In this document: positions 1 to 9,196 of the stretch, piece after piece
Layout: every line of letters begins with the position of its first letter
Numbering within the stretch: the stretch's first letter is position 1
Source: Enterococcus mundtii
GTDB taxonomy: Bacteria > Bacillota > Bacilli > Lactobacillales > Enterococcaceae
Assembly: GCF_003957375.1 (NCBI RefSeq)
Contig: NZ_CP025473.1
Coordinates: forward strand, 2,009,501-2,073,500
Reading direction: 5' to 3'
DNA length: 64,000 nt
Position numbers and translations under genes: made by a program
The notes under the pieces: generated by a model
Database searches by the model: none
What the model was told of the DNA's origin: nothing
Seen by the model: the letters and a program-made list of their open reading frames with translations, nothing else

Positions 1-6
1 TATGGA

Positions 7-726
7 TCATGTTTTCTTTGCTTGCCCCGTGTGATAGTTGATCGTATAACCGTCTTGCACATTATAGATAAATACATTGAATGAGATTTGGTTATCTTCA
101 ATGCTTTGGGCTTCTAATTGAACACCTCGTGCTACTAGTTCTTCTCCTTCAAAATGTGGTGTTACCCGATAGCGAACGTGATGATTGGTTTCTTTGATGT
201 ATGCTGCAATATCGTTTTCATGTGCCAGCATATGAGGGGTATTCAACGAACGAGTCCCTGTCATCAAATTTTTGATGTTATTGTTTTGACCAGTTAGCTG
301 AAAACCTATCAAGTGGCTTCGATTATAAAGCCATTGTCCGTCACTCAATTTTTTTTGTTTCCAACCTGTCGGATCGATATAAAGAGACTCACGTTTTTCT
401 TTAGGAAACATCTTTTTTCCTAACATGGCATTGGCTTGACCTACACGATTCAATCGATCGATATCGGAATAACTTTCCCATGTTCCTTTTTCTAAGCTCA
501 GTTCTTCTTTTGTAAAAGTCGGTTTATTTTGATTGATTTCGATTTCTTGGTGCATGCCGTCGTATTCTGGAACATTCGCCACTTGTGAGACTTGAGGTTT
601 AGAATCAAATAGACCTGTCAGCTGTTGAACGAGATCAGACTCTTTTTGCGTCGTTGAAATTCCTAATGCACCTGCTAAAAGAGCAACTGCGACACCTATG
701 ATTGTTTTTGTTGTTTTTTTGTTCAT
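7..726 (-). CDS. DNA/RNA non-specific endonuclease, EndA-type, membrane-anchored
   Basis: A 239-residue protein with a hydrophobic N-terminal segment (about residues 8-25, no lipobox Cys), so probably anchored in or exported across the membrane. The core matches the beta-beta-alpha metal nuclease family that includes streptococcal EndA: the motif NRSHLIG at 135-141 holds the catalytic His138, followed by an Asn-rich NNNIKNL stretch (148-154) expected to bind the metal. Such enzymes degrade extracellular DNA or process it during uptake. It is transcribed alone, downstream of a hairpin at 866-905. Family assignment is firm; the biological role (nutrition, biofilm, competence) is inference. Confidence 0.88.
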   Translation of the reverse strand: MNKKTTKTIIGVAVALLAGALGISTTQKESDLVQQLTGLFDSKPQVSQVANVPEYDGMHQEIEINQNKPTFTKEELSLEKGTWESYSDIDRLNRVGQANAMLGKKMFPKEKRESLYIDPTGWKQKKLSDGQWLYNRSHLIGFQLTGQNNNIKNLMTGTRSLNTPHMLAHENDIAAYIKETNHHVRYRVTPHFEGEELVARGVQLEAQSIEDNQISFNVFIYNVQDGYTINYHTGQAKKT

Positions 727-865
727 GTATCTACTCCTTTATTCAGTCGAACTCCATAAATCTTAACATACGTTCCCCTTTTTTTAAATAAAGAAGTATT
801 TAAATTCTTTCAACAATTCCTTCTTCAAAAATTATATACGCATTTTCAGTCTATTTCCTAAAATA

Positions 866-905
866 AACAACCTAAATTTCCACGTGAAAGGAAATCTAGG
901 TTGTT
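866..905 (-). terminator. hairpin terminator after the tetR/PH-like gene pair
   Basis: Two 16-base arms (866-881 and 890-905) pair with one mismatch around an 8-base loop. On the minus strand the stem is followed by a moderately T-rich run. It lies between the stop of the PH-like gene and the nuclease gene. Confidence 0.5.
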
Positions 906-1009
906 ACTAAAACTTCATCACTCTATTCGATTGATCTTCTTATCAATTCTATCACCAAGTGAATACTTTTTTTGATCGGACAATTAGGCTCTCAACATCT
1001 ATTCTTATT

Positions 1010-1390
1010 TCAAGTTTCTTTTACAAAGCTTGCTTTGTTCATTGCCTGTTCAATCATTTCGACTGTTGCTTGTGGGTCTTCTACTCCAATGATGAGACGA
1101 TTGAATTCTTCATCTTTGAGTGTGATAACGACTCCGTTTTCTTTTCTTTTGAGATCATAAAAAACCTTATCTGAATCTTGGACGAATGTTCCGGCAAAAT
1201 AATATCCATAGGCATCAACACCCATTCTTTTTTCGCCAAATTTCGGTGTATCTTCCCAGACATCGGCATCCACAGTTGCGCCTAATACATTGGATAATGG
1301 TGTGGATATTTCATTTTTCAATGCCCACAGTTTTCGTACGCCCTCCATACTGATAATCAATCGATCATTTTGGATTTCAACTTTAGCCAT
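1010..1390 (-). CDS. small PH-like domain protein of unknown function
   Basis: 126 residues, no signal peptide or membrane segment. The centre (about 30-100) reads like a bacterial PH-like fold protein: a DADVWEDTPKFG stretch, then alternating beta-type segments including VITLKDEEFNRLIIGVEDP. The start is supported by an AGGGGG ribosome site. It begins four bases after the stop of the TetR-family gene, so the two form one transcription unit and this protein may be the regulator's target or partner. Similar small proteins are paired with TetR regulators in other Firmicutes; no enzymatic function is claimed. Confidence 0.7.
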   Translation of the reverse strand: MAKVEIQNDRLIISMEGVRKLWALKNEISTPLSNVLGATVDADVWEDTPKFGEKRMGVDAYGYYFAGTFVQDSDKVFYDLKRKENGVVITLKDEEFNRLIIGVEDPQATVEMIEQAMNKASFVKET

Positions 1391-1393
1391 TTT

Positions 1394-1783
1394 CTACTTC
1401 CCCCTGTCCGTAAGATTCGCCCGATGCATGATTCGATCAGCAATGATCGTTTCAATCGAAGCCACGTTTTTCTGCTCTAAAGCAGCGATTACTTTCTGCG
1501 CGATCCTTTTTACCTCGTTGTCATCCGCCGTACGTTCTAGTAATGCAATGATTAACAAATCAATCAATAACCCATTATCAGTCACTTCATATTCAGCTAT
1601 ATAGTTAAAGCAAGTCGTAAATAAACCAGCTTTACTATAATAAGCAGAGTATAAACTTCCTCGAAGCAAACCAGTCGCTTTTACCAATTGACTAATCGAC
1701 GTCCCTGCATACCCATTTTTGGCAAAAACTTTGGCCGATTCTAATAAAACTTTCTCTTCATTAAATTCTCTCGTTCTTCCCAT
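1394..1783 (-). CDS. TetR-family transcriptional regulator
   Basis: The N-terminus (from MGRTREFNEEKVL) is a typical TetR helix-turn-helix: AKVFAKNGYAGTSISQLVKATGL then RGSLYSAYYSK. I chose the ATG at 1783 because the helix-turn-helix begins right after it; an upstream TTG at 1819 would add 12 unrelated residues and start inside a palindrome. At about 129 residues it is shorter than usual TetR proteins (about 190), with a small C-terminal ligand domain. The palindrome at 1803-1820 just upstream is a likely autoregulatory operator. The inducer is unknown. Confidence 0.85.
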   Translation of the reverse strand: MGRTREFNEEKVLLESAKVFAKNGYAGTSISQLVKATGLLRGSLYSAYYSKAGLFTTCFNYIAEYEVTDNGLLIDLLIIALLERTADDNEVKRIAQKVIAALEQKNVASIETIIADRIMHRANLTDRGK

Positions 1784-1802
1784 AACTTGATTATGCCATA
1801 TT

Positions 1803-1820
1803 ATTGAACGATTGGTCAAT
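1803..1820. promoter_or_regulatory. candidate TetR operator palindrome
   Basis: The 18-base sequence ATTGAACGATTGGTCAAT is an inverted repeat matching at 7 of 9 paired positions, with outer arms ATTGA/TCAAT. It lies 20 bases upstream of the chosen TetR start, the expected place for an autorepressor site. Inference from symmetry and position only. Confidence 0.45.
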
Positions 1821-1981
1821 AATTAACTAGAAAGCTTGATTTATTTAAAATGTTGATTGAACACTTGGATCTTATTTTACCTTTCACTGCTTATTTTTGA
1901 GATTCAAGTTTTCTTTTTCTACGTTTTCCAATTTGTTTGTAGTAAAATAAATACAAGAAAACAACTATTGGAGAAAATGCC

Positions 1982-2734
1982 ATGCCAGAAAAAGATTTAG
2001 ATTTATTGCTTAATACCTGTTTATTGGCGGGAAAAATAATGACGGAAAGTAATGCAGAGATGTACCGTGTAGAAGATACGATGAGTCGGATCGCTTCTGC
2101 TTCTGGAAATTATCGCTTAGTTAGCTACGTGACCCAAACAGGACTATTTATCGGATTTGATCGGACTTCGACGATCCGCATGGAACAAATCACCAATCGA
2201 ACGATCAATTTAGAAAGAGTAGTCAAGGTCAATAACCTTTCAAGAAAATATGTTGCCAATGAATTGACTTTGGAAGAACTATATAGCGCATTACAAGAAG
2301 TTGAGAAAGACCGCCGGATGTTCCCAGTATGGCTACAAATCATCAGCGCTGCTATCATTAGCGGAACGATCATGATTTTATTTGGTGGCGAATTGAAAGA
2401 TTTACCGATCACATTGTCGATTGGGGGAGTGGGCTACATTGTTTATCTGTGCAGTTTACGTTTTTTTAGAATCAAGTTTTTAGCTGAATTCCTTTCCTCT
2501 TTGATTATCGGCATAGCCGCTATTTTAAGTGTGCGTTTAGGAATCGGTCTCAATCAGGATTTGATCATCATTGGTTGTGTTATGCCGTTGGTTCCTGGTG
2601 TTCAAATCACCAACGCGATTCGTGATCTATTAGCGGGGCACTACGTTTCTGGTGTTTCTCGTGGAGCAGAAGCGATGATGACTGCGGCGATGATTGGTTT
2701 TGCAATCGCCTTTATCTTTCAAATCTTCTACTAA
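1982..2734 (+). CDS. threonine/serine exporter, large (DUF1212/ThrE N-terminal) subunit
   Basis: 250 residues. A soluble N-terminal part with a DUF1212 signature (TESNAEMYRVEDTMSRI, about 19-35) is followed by five hydrophobic segments from about residue 118 to the end. The motif PLVPGVQITNAIRDLLAGHY (about 201-220) is characteristic of the ThrE family, which exports threonine and serine by proton antiport. In many Firmicutes ThrE is split into two proteins, and the smaller half follows 15 bases downstream. A GGAG ribosome site precedes the ATG. Confidence 0.88.
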   Translation: MPEKDLDLLLNTCLLAGKIMTESNAEMYRVEDTMSRIASASGNYRLVSYVTQTGLFIGFDRTSTIRMEQITNRTINLERVVKVNNLSRKYVANELTLEELYSALQEVEKDRRMFPVWLQIISAAIISGTIMILFGGELKDLPITLSIGGVGYIVYLCSLRFFRIKFLAEFLSSLIIGIAAILSVRLGIGLNQDLIIIGCVMPLVPGVQITNAIRDLLAGHYVSGVSRGAEAMMTAAMIGFAIAFIFQIFY

Positions 2735-2749
2735 GAAAGGAATTTATCC

Positions 2750-3223
2750 ATGTGGCATGTATTGATTCAATTTTCTTTTAGCTTTTTAGCAACCGCTGCC
2801 TTTGCAATCATCACTAATGTGCCAAGGAAAGCCTTAGTTTGGTGTGGTTTAGCTGGTGCCGTAGGTTGGATGATCTATTGGTTGTGTCTAGCTATGGGTG
2901 GCGGTGCAGCTTTAGGTTCATTACTAGGTTCATTAGGCGTTGCGTTTGCTAGTGATCTTTTTTCTAAACAACTAAAAATGCCCGTCACGATTTTCAATAT
3001 CCCCGGTATGGTACCATTGGTTCCTGGAGGATTAGCCTATCAAGCTGTTCGCAGTTTAGTTACAGGTGCTTATCAAGATGCGGCATTTTTCACTGTTCAA
3101 GCGATCATGATCGCTGGAGCGATTGCCTTAGGTCTAGTAATATCAGAAGTATTCAACCACAATATCCGTAGTTTTAAACTGAAACGTGAAGCGATTGTAT
3201 TGAAGAGAAGAAAGAAAAAATGA
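2750..3223 (+). CDS. threonine/serine exporter, small (DUF3815/ThrE C-terminal) subunit
   Basis: 157 residues with four or five membrane segments and the motif GMVPLVPGGLAYQAVRSLV (about 85-103), the counterpart of the PLVPG motif in the upstream subunit. It belongs to the DUF3815 half of split ThrE exporters and should assemble with the product of the preceding gene, with which it shares an operon (AAGGAA ribosome site in the 15-base gap). The C-terminus is very basic (KLKREAIVLKRRKKK), consistent with a cytoplasmic tail. A strong hairpin terminator follows. Confidence 0.87.
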   Translation: MWHVLIQFSFSFLATAAFAIITNVPRKALVWCGLAGAVGWMIYWLCLAMGGGAALGSLLGSLGVAFASDLFSKQLKMPVTIFNIPGMVPLVPGGLAYQAVRSLVTGAYQDAAFFTVQAIMIAGAIALGLVISEVFNHNIRSFKLKREAIVLKRRKKK

Positions 3224-3289
3224 GCGTTTCTCGCTTTGATCTTTTTTGTACAGAGCAATCATACTGTGGGATTCTTGTAACCTTTAATG

Positions 3290-3343
3290 AAAAAAGTGAT
3301 AAGAGATGAAACTCGTAAGAATTTCATCTCTTATCACTTTTTT
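3290..3343. terminator. bidirectional Rho-independent terminator
   Basis: A perfect 22-base inverted repeat (3290-3311 and 3322-3343) with a 10-base loop, flanked by A and T runs. It lies between the rightward thrE pair and the leftward ycgQ-like gene, so it can end both transcripts. Confidence 0.85.
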
Positions 3344-3381
3344 GTTTATATTGTACATGACTACAACTTTATTTCGTTCAT

Positions 3382-4221
3382 TTAAAATGCCCGATACACA
3401 TATTGATTTTCAGGAGCAGTGATTTTTTCTACTTTCGTCACTACGACTGAAGGAATCTCTCGCTTGAAAGGTTGATAAAAATCGGTTTGGATCGTCCCTT
3501 CGACTTTGTACCAGTCATCATTTTTCACAGTCATTCCTTCTGGCAGATGCGTCAACAAACCAAAGACGCCTGAATCAGCAACACAGTGGATGATCCCAAA
3601 TCGAAAGAGAAAGGTATCAGTAGCCTTGTCATTTTTCGACTGATAGACAAAACCTTCATAAGAGACTTTCTTACCAATGAATTCGCTTGGATAGTTGTAG
3701 ATCAATTCCATGATCTCTAAATAATTATCGTCTGTGATCGCAATCATTTGTTCATCTTCGTATTTATCTTTTAACTCATTCATTTGATCTTGATAGTCAG
3801 ATTTATTGAAATAAATACTCGTATCTGGTTTCAAATATTGCGTTTGCACTTGTGGATCACCGACAGATTCTTTGCTTAATGGAAAGTTGAACCCTTTCGC
3901 TTCCACGATCGTTGTGTTTAAACTAACCGTCGGAAACAGTGTTCCTACAACGATCGGCAAGGCTAATAAGAGATAAGCAATCCAACGCTGATACGGTTTT
4001 GATAATCCGTGATCATGAGAATCATGGGACTCATGGACTCCTTTTTGTCCATCTGCTTTTACCCAAAGATACAACTGAACTAAGGCTAGTAAGGCAGATA
4101 AGACCATGGATAATACTGCCAAATAACGATAATGGACATTGATGTATTGATCTAAACGCCCTGAGACTTGAAGATACATCATCATTTCAAAATAACCGGA
4201 TAAAATCAAAAATCGCAGCAT
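3382..4221 (-). CDS. TIGR03943/DUF1980 family protein (YcgQ-like permease partner)
   Basis: About 279 residues from the ATG at 4221, chosen because an AGGAGGAG ribosome site sits just upstream (a TTG further up lacks one). Three or four membrane segments fall in the first half, separated by a His-rich loop (about residues 64-78, HESHDSHDHG), then a soluble extracytoplasmic domain containing the conserved FGIIHCVADSGVFG Cys/Asp segment. This is the YcgQ family, always found beside the YcgR-type DUF318 permease, as here. Metal-related function is suspected from the His cluster but is not established. Confidence 0.82.
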   Translation of the reverse strand: MLRFLILSGYFEMMMYLQVSGRLDQYINVHYRYLAVLSMVLSALLALVQLYLWVKADGQKGVHESHDSHDHGLSKPYQRWIAYLLLALPIVVGTLFPTVSLNTTIVEAKGFNFPLSKESVGDPQVQTQYLKPDTSIYFNKSDYQDQMNELKDKYEDEQMIAITDDNYLEIMELIYNYPSEFIGKKVSYEGFVYQSKNDKATDTFLFRFGIIHCVADSGVFGLLTHLPEGMTVKNDDWYKVEGTIQTDFYQPFKREIPSVVVTKVEKITAPENQYVYRAF

Positions 4222-4231
4222 GTTTCTCCTC

Positions 4232-5147
4232 CTAAATAAATAGTGTAAAGCCGATAACACTTAAGGCGATCAGCCCGATCAATGAAACGATGAAGCGTGT
4301 GTTGAAATAACGTTTCATCATCAATAGGTTTTTGATATCCACCATTGGTCCAAAAACTAAGAAAGCAACCACCGGTGCTGTTCCAAAAAGACTCAACAAA
4401 GAGGAGCCAATAAACGCATCCGCTTCGGAACAAAGAGACATCGTGAATGCCAATACTAGCATGATCAAAATGGCTAATAGCTTTGTCGAACCTAACGTCA
4501 ACATCACTCTCGTAGGTAAATAGGTTTGCATCCCTGCAGCAATCCCCCCCCAATGATCAAATATCGGCCCGTATCGAAGAACTCATCGATGGAGTGAGTC
4601 AAGACATGGATGATTCGATGTCCCCATTTCTGTGGTGCGATTGCTTCCTCATGCTCATGTATATGGGAGCTAGGCTCAACCATCGCTGAATCAAATGAAG
4701 ACTTCAAGATTCTGCCTTTTTGGATATAGGCCAACCAGACACCTACGATCAGTGCGACAATAAAACTCCCTAACATACGCAGCCCCGCCATTTTCCAAGT
4801 ATTGCCAAATGCAATAAAAGTTGAAAAGATCACGACTGGATTAATGATTGGCGCAGTGAGCATAAATGCAAATGCGGTGTGTACAGGAACCCCTTTTTTT
4901 ACAAACTGATGAACGATCGGAACGATCCCACATTCACATGAAGGAAAGAAAAAACCTAGAATAGACCCAACAATAATCGATAAAAAACGATTTTTAGGTA
5001 ACCATCGTTTGACACGTTCGGGGTCAAAAATACTTGTAAAGCACCTGAGATGATACATCCCAATAAAACAAACGGCAAGGCTTCGATAACGATCGATAAA
5101 AAAATCGTTCCCATCTGCAATACCGAATTTGGAATAAACGAAAACAT
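4232..5147 (-). pseudogene. DUF318 permease (YcgR-like), two frameshifts in homopolymers
   Basis: Three reading-frame pieces together give one complete permease of about 305 residues. Piece one starts at 5147 (AAGGAG site) and runs VLLGCIISGALQVF; piece two carries FFPSCECGIVP, the conserved family motif, and LTAPIINPVVIFSTF; piece three begins AAGMQTYLPT and ends SVIGFTLFI. The first break is at the A5 run 5026-5030 (six restore the frame), the second at the C8 run 4544-4551 (nine restore it). The gene heads an operon with the ycgQ-like gene 10 bases downstream. Either two sequencing errors, a decayed gene, or slippage at the G8 tract; I cannot tell which. Confidence 0.82.
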
Positions 5148-5265
5148 ATAATTTCTCCTTGTCATTTGAACTTCATTCGCCCATCAATATACGCTTTTCT
5201 TCAATAAAATACAAGAAAGCTTAAATTTTTTTCATAAGTTTAAGAAATCAAAAAAAGCTTTTTTA

Positions 5266-5294
5266 TTGACATCTCCGTCATATAGATTTACTTT
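5266..5294 (+). promoter_or_regulatory. sigma-A promoter of the thioredoxin-like gene
   Basis: TTGACA (5266-5271), a 17-base spacer and TACTTT (5289-5294). The -35 box is consensus and the spacing ideal. It faces the gene at 5427, leaving a leader of about 125 bases. Confidence 0.55.
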
Positions 5295-5426
5295 TAGCAC
5301 AGCTAAGATGAAGATTCAGGTAAAAAATAAGAGAGTCATTTGCCTTTTTTCTATCTGTATACGACTGAATACTTTTTCACCATCGAATTAGCGATGTGCT
5401 AGAAGCAACCTTAAGGAGTTATCACC

Positions 5427-5777
5427 ATGAAAGAAACCCATGATTTAACTGAAGTCTTAAAAACTATCCAAGAAGAACCGACTGTCGTGATTGCGATTTC
5501 TACACCCCATTGTAGTGTTTGTCATGCAGTAGTGCCAAAATTGGAACAATTATTAACTCATTATACTTTCCCAGCGTATCATTTAGATGCCTTCGAGGTG
5601 CCGGAAGTAGCTGGCACCTTCCAAGCATATACTGCCCCAGTGATCTTACTCTTCCATTTCGGGAAAGAAGTCGGGCGACAAGCCCGCTTTATTCAGTTTG
5701 AACAACTGACAAAGCGATTGGATCAATTGAATGAATCAAGTGATCCAATCAGCTACGATACTTTATTTAATCAATAG
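5427..5777 (+). CDS. thioredoxin-family protein with CSVC active site
   Basis: 116 residues, soluble, no signal peptide. The thioredoxin fold is seen in ISTPHCSVCHAVVPKLEQLL (about 24-43), with a CxxC pair CSVC in place of the classical CGPC, and in the cis-proline loop YTAPVILLF (about 71-79). It belongs to the short YtpP/thioredoxin-like group of Firmicutes, which reduces disulfides in cytosolic partners. AAGGAG ribosome site nine bases upstream, its own promoter, and a strong terminator behind it indicate a single-gene unit. Confidence 0.85.
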   Translation: MKETHDLTEVLKTIQEEPTVVIAISTPHCSVCHAVVPKLEQLLTHYTFPAYHLDAFEVPEVAGTFQAYTAPVILLFHFGKEVGRQARFIQFEQLTKRLDQLNESSDPISYDTLFNQ

Positions 5778-5828
5778 AAAAAAATCGACAAGTCATTTTC
5801 CACAAACGAATGACTTGTCGATTTTTTT
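5778..5828. terminator. bidirectional Rho-independent terminator
   Basis: Inverted arms 5778-5797 and 5809-5828 (about 20 bases each, perfect) with A and T runs on the outsides. It separates the converging thioredoxin-like and UvrA-like genes. Confidence 0.85.
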
Positions 5829-5830
5829 AG

Positions 5831-8073
5831 TTAAACTCCCGTAAAATAACGAGCGGTGATTGAGTGTTCACAAGTTCCGATTTTTGCTGGTGTTCCTTCA
5901 TAAAGGATCTCGCCACCACGAATGCCCCCATCGATCCCTACATCGATCAACCAATCTGCCGCCTTCATGATTTCCAGATTATGTTCAATGACGATGACCG
6001 TATTTCCTTTATTGACCAACCGTTCAATGATTGCCAAGATACTTTTGATGTCTGCCATGTGTAAACCGGTTGTTGGTTCGTCCATAATGTAGATATTGCC
6101 TTTTTTACTTAATTCTTTCGCCAGTTTCAACCGTTGACATTCTCCTCCTGACAATGTATTTAACGGTTGTCCCAACGTCATATATCCTAGCCCTACTTCT
6201 AAAATTTGTTTCAGTTTTCGTTGAATCGATCTTTCTTCAAAAAATGCCATCGCTTCAGTCACACTCATCGCTAGTACTTCATCGATCGATTTCTCTTTTA
6301 ATTTGTATTGATAAACTTCTTCTTTGAATCGTTTACCGCCACAGGCTTGGCAAAGAACCTCTACAGAATCCATAAAAGATAATTCCATTTTGATATGACC
6401 ATGTCCTTTACAAATTTCACATGCCCCTTCTGAATTATAAGAGAACAGTCCGGCAGAAACATTATTTTCCAACGAGAAGACCTTGCGGATATCGTTCATG
6501 ATCCCTGAATAAGTCGCTGGGTTGGAACGAATATTCCCTGCAACAGCTGACTGATCGATATTGATTGCTTCCGGATACTCTTTCGCAAACACGCTGTTCA
6601 CTAAACTGCTCTTTCCTGAACCAGCTACTCCGGTAACTACTGTAAAAACACCTAATGGTACTCTGAGAGAAGTATTTTTAAGATTATGCAATGTCGATTT
6701 TGAGGTTTCAATAAACCTATCTGTTTTTCTTGGTTCCTGTTTGAAATCTATCATTTGTCCAAAAGCTTTTCCTGTCAATGTATCTGAAGACAGTAACCCC
6801 TCATAACTACCTTCATAGGTGATATACCCACCATTTTTTCCTGCTTTGGGTCCAACGTCAATGATATGATCTGCTACTTTGATAACATCTGGATCATGTT
6901 CGACAACAATGACCGTGTTTCCTTTATCACGCAATTTGATCAATAGTTCATTTAACCGATGAACATCTCGTGGATGCAACCCAATACTAGGCTCATCGAA
7001 GATATAAATGACGTCATTTAAACTAGAAGATAAGTGCCTGACCATTTTCACTCGTTGGCTTTCTCCTCCAGATAAAGTCGCTGTCTCGCGATCTAAGGAA
7101 ACGTAATCCAACCCAATATTGATCAGATCTTGTAGTCGTGATTGGAGATTTCTCAACACTGGTTGGATCATTTCATCTGTGATCCCCGGTAAGATTTCTA
7201 ATAGTTCATCCAGTTGCATCGCTAAGAAATCTGCGATTGAATATCCGTTGATCTTGCAGCCCAAAACCTTTTGATTGAATCGTTTTCCCTGACATTCTGG
7301 ACACCTTTGTTCATCCATGAACGCTACGATTTTTTTCTGGGTCGCGGCAGAGCTCTCATTGCCCCTTTGATATTGGAACGATTGAAACGTGCCACTAATC
7401 CCTCATAGGTCGAACTCATCCCTTCCATATACAACGAATCGATTTTTTCTCCTGAAGCATACAAGAACTTTTCCATTTCTTCTGTTGAATAGTCCTTTAA
7501 TGGCTTATCATTGTCAAAAAAACCTGTGTTCGTGAAAGACTTCAATAACCAAGATCCTGCTTTGTAGCCTGGAAGTAAAATCGCTCCTTCATTCAACGAT
7601 TTTTCTAAATCTAACGCTTTGTCTAGATTCAATCCAACGATCCGACCAATCCCTTCACACGCTGGACACATGCCGTGAGGATCATTGAATGAGAAATTCC
7701 AGGCGGGGCCTAAATGGGGAGTGCCAATACGAGAGAAAAGCAAGCGGATCAGTGGATTGATATCTGTGATCGTTCCTAGTGTTGAACGCGAATTTCCACC
7801 TAAACGGCTTTGATCTACAACGACTGCCATAGATAAATTGTCGATGGCATCTGCTTCTGGCTGACTATACTTCGGTAAGAAATTCTGCACAAATTTAGAG
7901 AAATTTTCATTGAGCTGTCTTCCCGCTTCTTGGGCAATCGTATCAAAAACGATGGAAGATTTTCCCGAACCGGAGACACCTGTAAAAATCGTGATCTTTC
8001 TTTTTGGGATTTGTAAATCAAACCCTTTTAGATTATTTTGTCTGGCATTATGTATCTTGATATATTCCTGCAT
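5831..8073 (-). pseudogene. short UvrA paralogue (excinuclease ABC subunit A-like), one frameshift
   Basis: Two frames join to give about 747 residues, the usual size of short UvrA paralogues that lack parts of canonical UvrA (about 940). The first frame starts at 8073 (GGGAGG site) and has Walker A GVSGSGKSS and zinc-finger CPACEGIG; the second begins near MDEQRCPECQGKRF and carries signature TLSGGESQRVK, second Walker A GVAGSGKSS, CEICKGHG and TLSGGECQRLK. The break is in the T7 run 7330-7336: eight bases restore KKIVAFMDEQ. Family members act in DNA damage or drug tolerance; the role here is unknown. Probably intact in the living strain if the indel is an error. Confidence 0.85.
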
Positions 8074-8256
8074 TACTGATCCTCCCGTGTTCCCTCGATT
8101 TTTTTGGTGAAGTATTATTATAACACAGAAACTATGTATCACTATAATAAATATCGAAGCTTTCAGTTATTTATCTATCAGTCTCCTAATTGAATAGACG
8201 CCAACGAAGAAAAACGTTTCTTACTTTAATCCATTTCTAAAAAAGATCATAAAAAA

Positions 8257-8294
8257 ACAAACTATTTTTTCTGGTGAACAGAAAAATAGTTTGT
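8257..8294 (-). terminator. Rho-independent terminator of rex
   Basis: Arms ACAAACTATTTTT/AAAAATAGTTTGT (8257-8270 and 8281-8294) around a 10-base loop, with a T run following on the minus strand. It sits 30 bases past the rex stop. Confidence 0.7.
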
Positions 8295-8325
8295 CATTGA
8301 ACGTTTAACTCTTCTTTATTTCCGG

Positions 8326-8981
8326 TTATTCGTTGTCGTCATGCTCGTGCAAGGATGCATCGGAATGCAAGAAGTAGATCAACGTTTGTAACTCGTTCGT
8401 CAAATCGACATTTTGGATCAATACTTCGGATGGTGCATTTAGCCGAGCAGATGTAAAGTTTAATATCCCTTTGACACCAGCTTCTGTCAAACGATTCACG
8501 ACTTCTTGTGCTTTTTCGGCAGGTATCGTTAAGATTGCCACTTCGATTTGTTGGATCTTGATTTGTTCGATCATGTCATCCATTGGATAAACAGGGATAC
8601 CATCAACGATCCGACCCACGATTTCTGGGTTCACATCAAAAGCGCAGCTAACACGGATACTATTACTTTGGTGAAACTTATATTTCAACAAGGCACTTCC
8701 TAGATTACCGACCCGATCAATGCAACGTTCGTTAATTGGTCATCATTCAAGGTTTTTGCAAAGAAATGCATCAAGTCCTCTACATCATAACCGTAACCAC
8801 GTTTTCCTAGTTCGCCGAAATAGGAAAAATCACGACGGATCGTCGCACTATCTACTTGGACTGCTTCACTTAGTTCAGTTGATGAAACTTTTTTCTTACC
8901 TGCATTATTCAAGATTCTTAAATAACGATAATATAAAGGCAGGCGTTTTGCGGTTGCCTTTGGAATTACATGGTCTTTCAC
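8326..8981 (-). pseudogene. rex: redox-sensing transcriptional repressor Rex, one frameshift
   Basis: Rex senses the NADH/NAD ratio and represses fermentation and respiration genes. The N-terminal winged helix ([19 protein letters not shown], then [19 protein letters not shown]) lies in one frame, 8700-8981. The frame breaks exactly at the Rossmann motif: VALIG is followed by a stop, while the other frame resumes with LLKYKFHQ and carries CAFDVNPEIVGR and AVEVAILTIPAE-like segments to the end. Adding one C to the C3 run 8712-8714 restores [18 protein letters not shown], the family consensus, giving 218 residues. Because rex is well conserved in enterococci, a sequencing error is the likeliest cause. 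Confidence 0.9.
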
Positions 8982-9196
8982 TTCATTACCTCCACTGTAT
9001 TTCTTCTCGATTTATACATCATATCAGTACTTACACAAAAAAATCAATTTCGTTGCTTGTATATTGTGAATTTTTATTCTTATTCTCATTTTCCTAGCTT
9101 CTCAGAACCTCGCAGTAACTATGAATTTGTGGTAGACTACAATAGAAAAAGTCCATGAAATTCTAGGATAATTCACAAAGTAGAAAAGAGGATTCG

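Noticed and set aside
9061-9183. Possible Rex box (TTGTGAA and TTCACAA halves) between rex and the ABC-F gene
   Set aside because: The half-sites are about 100 bases apart and not arranged as the 18-base Rex palindrome.
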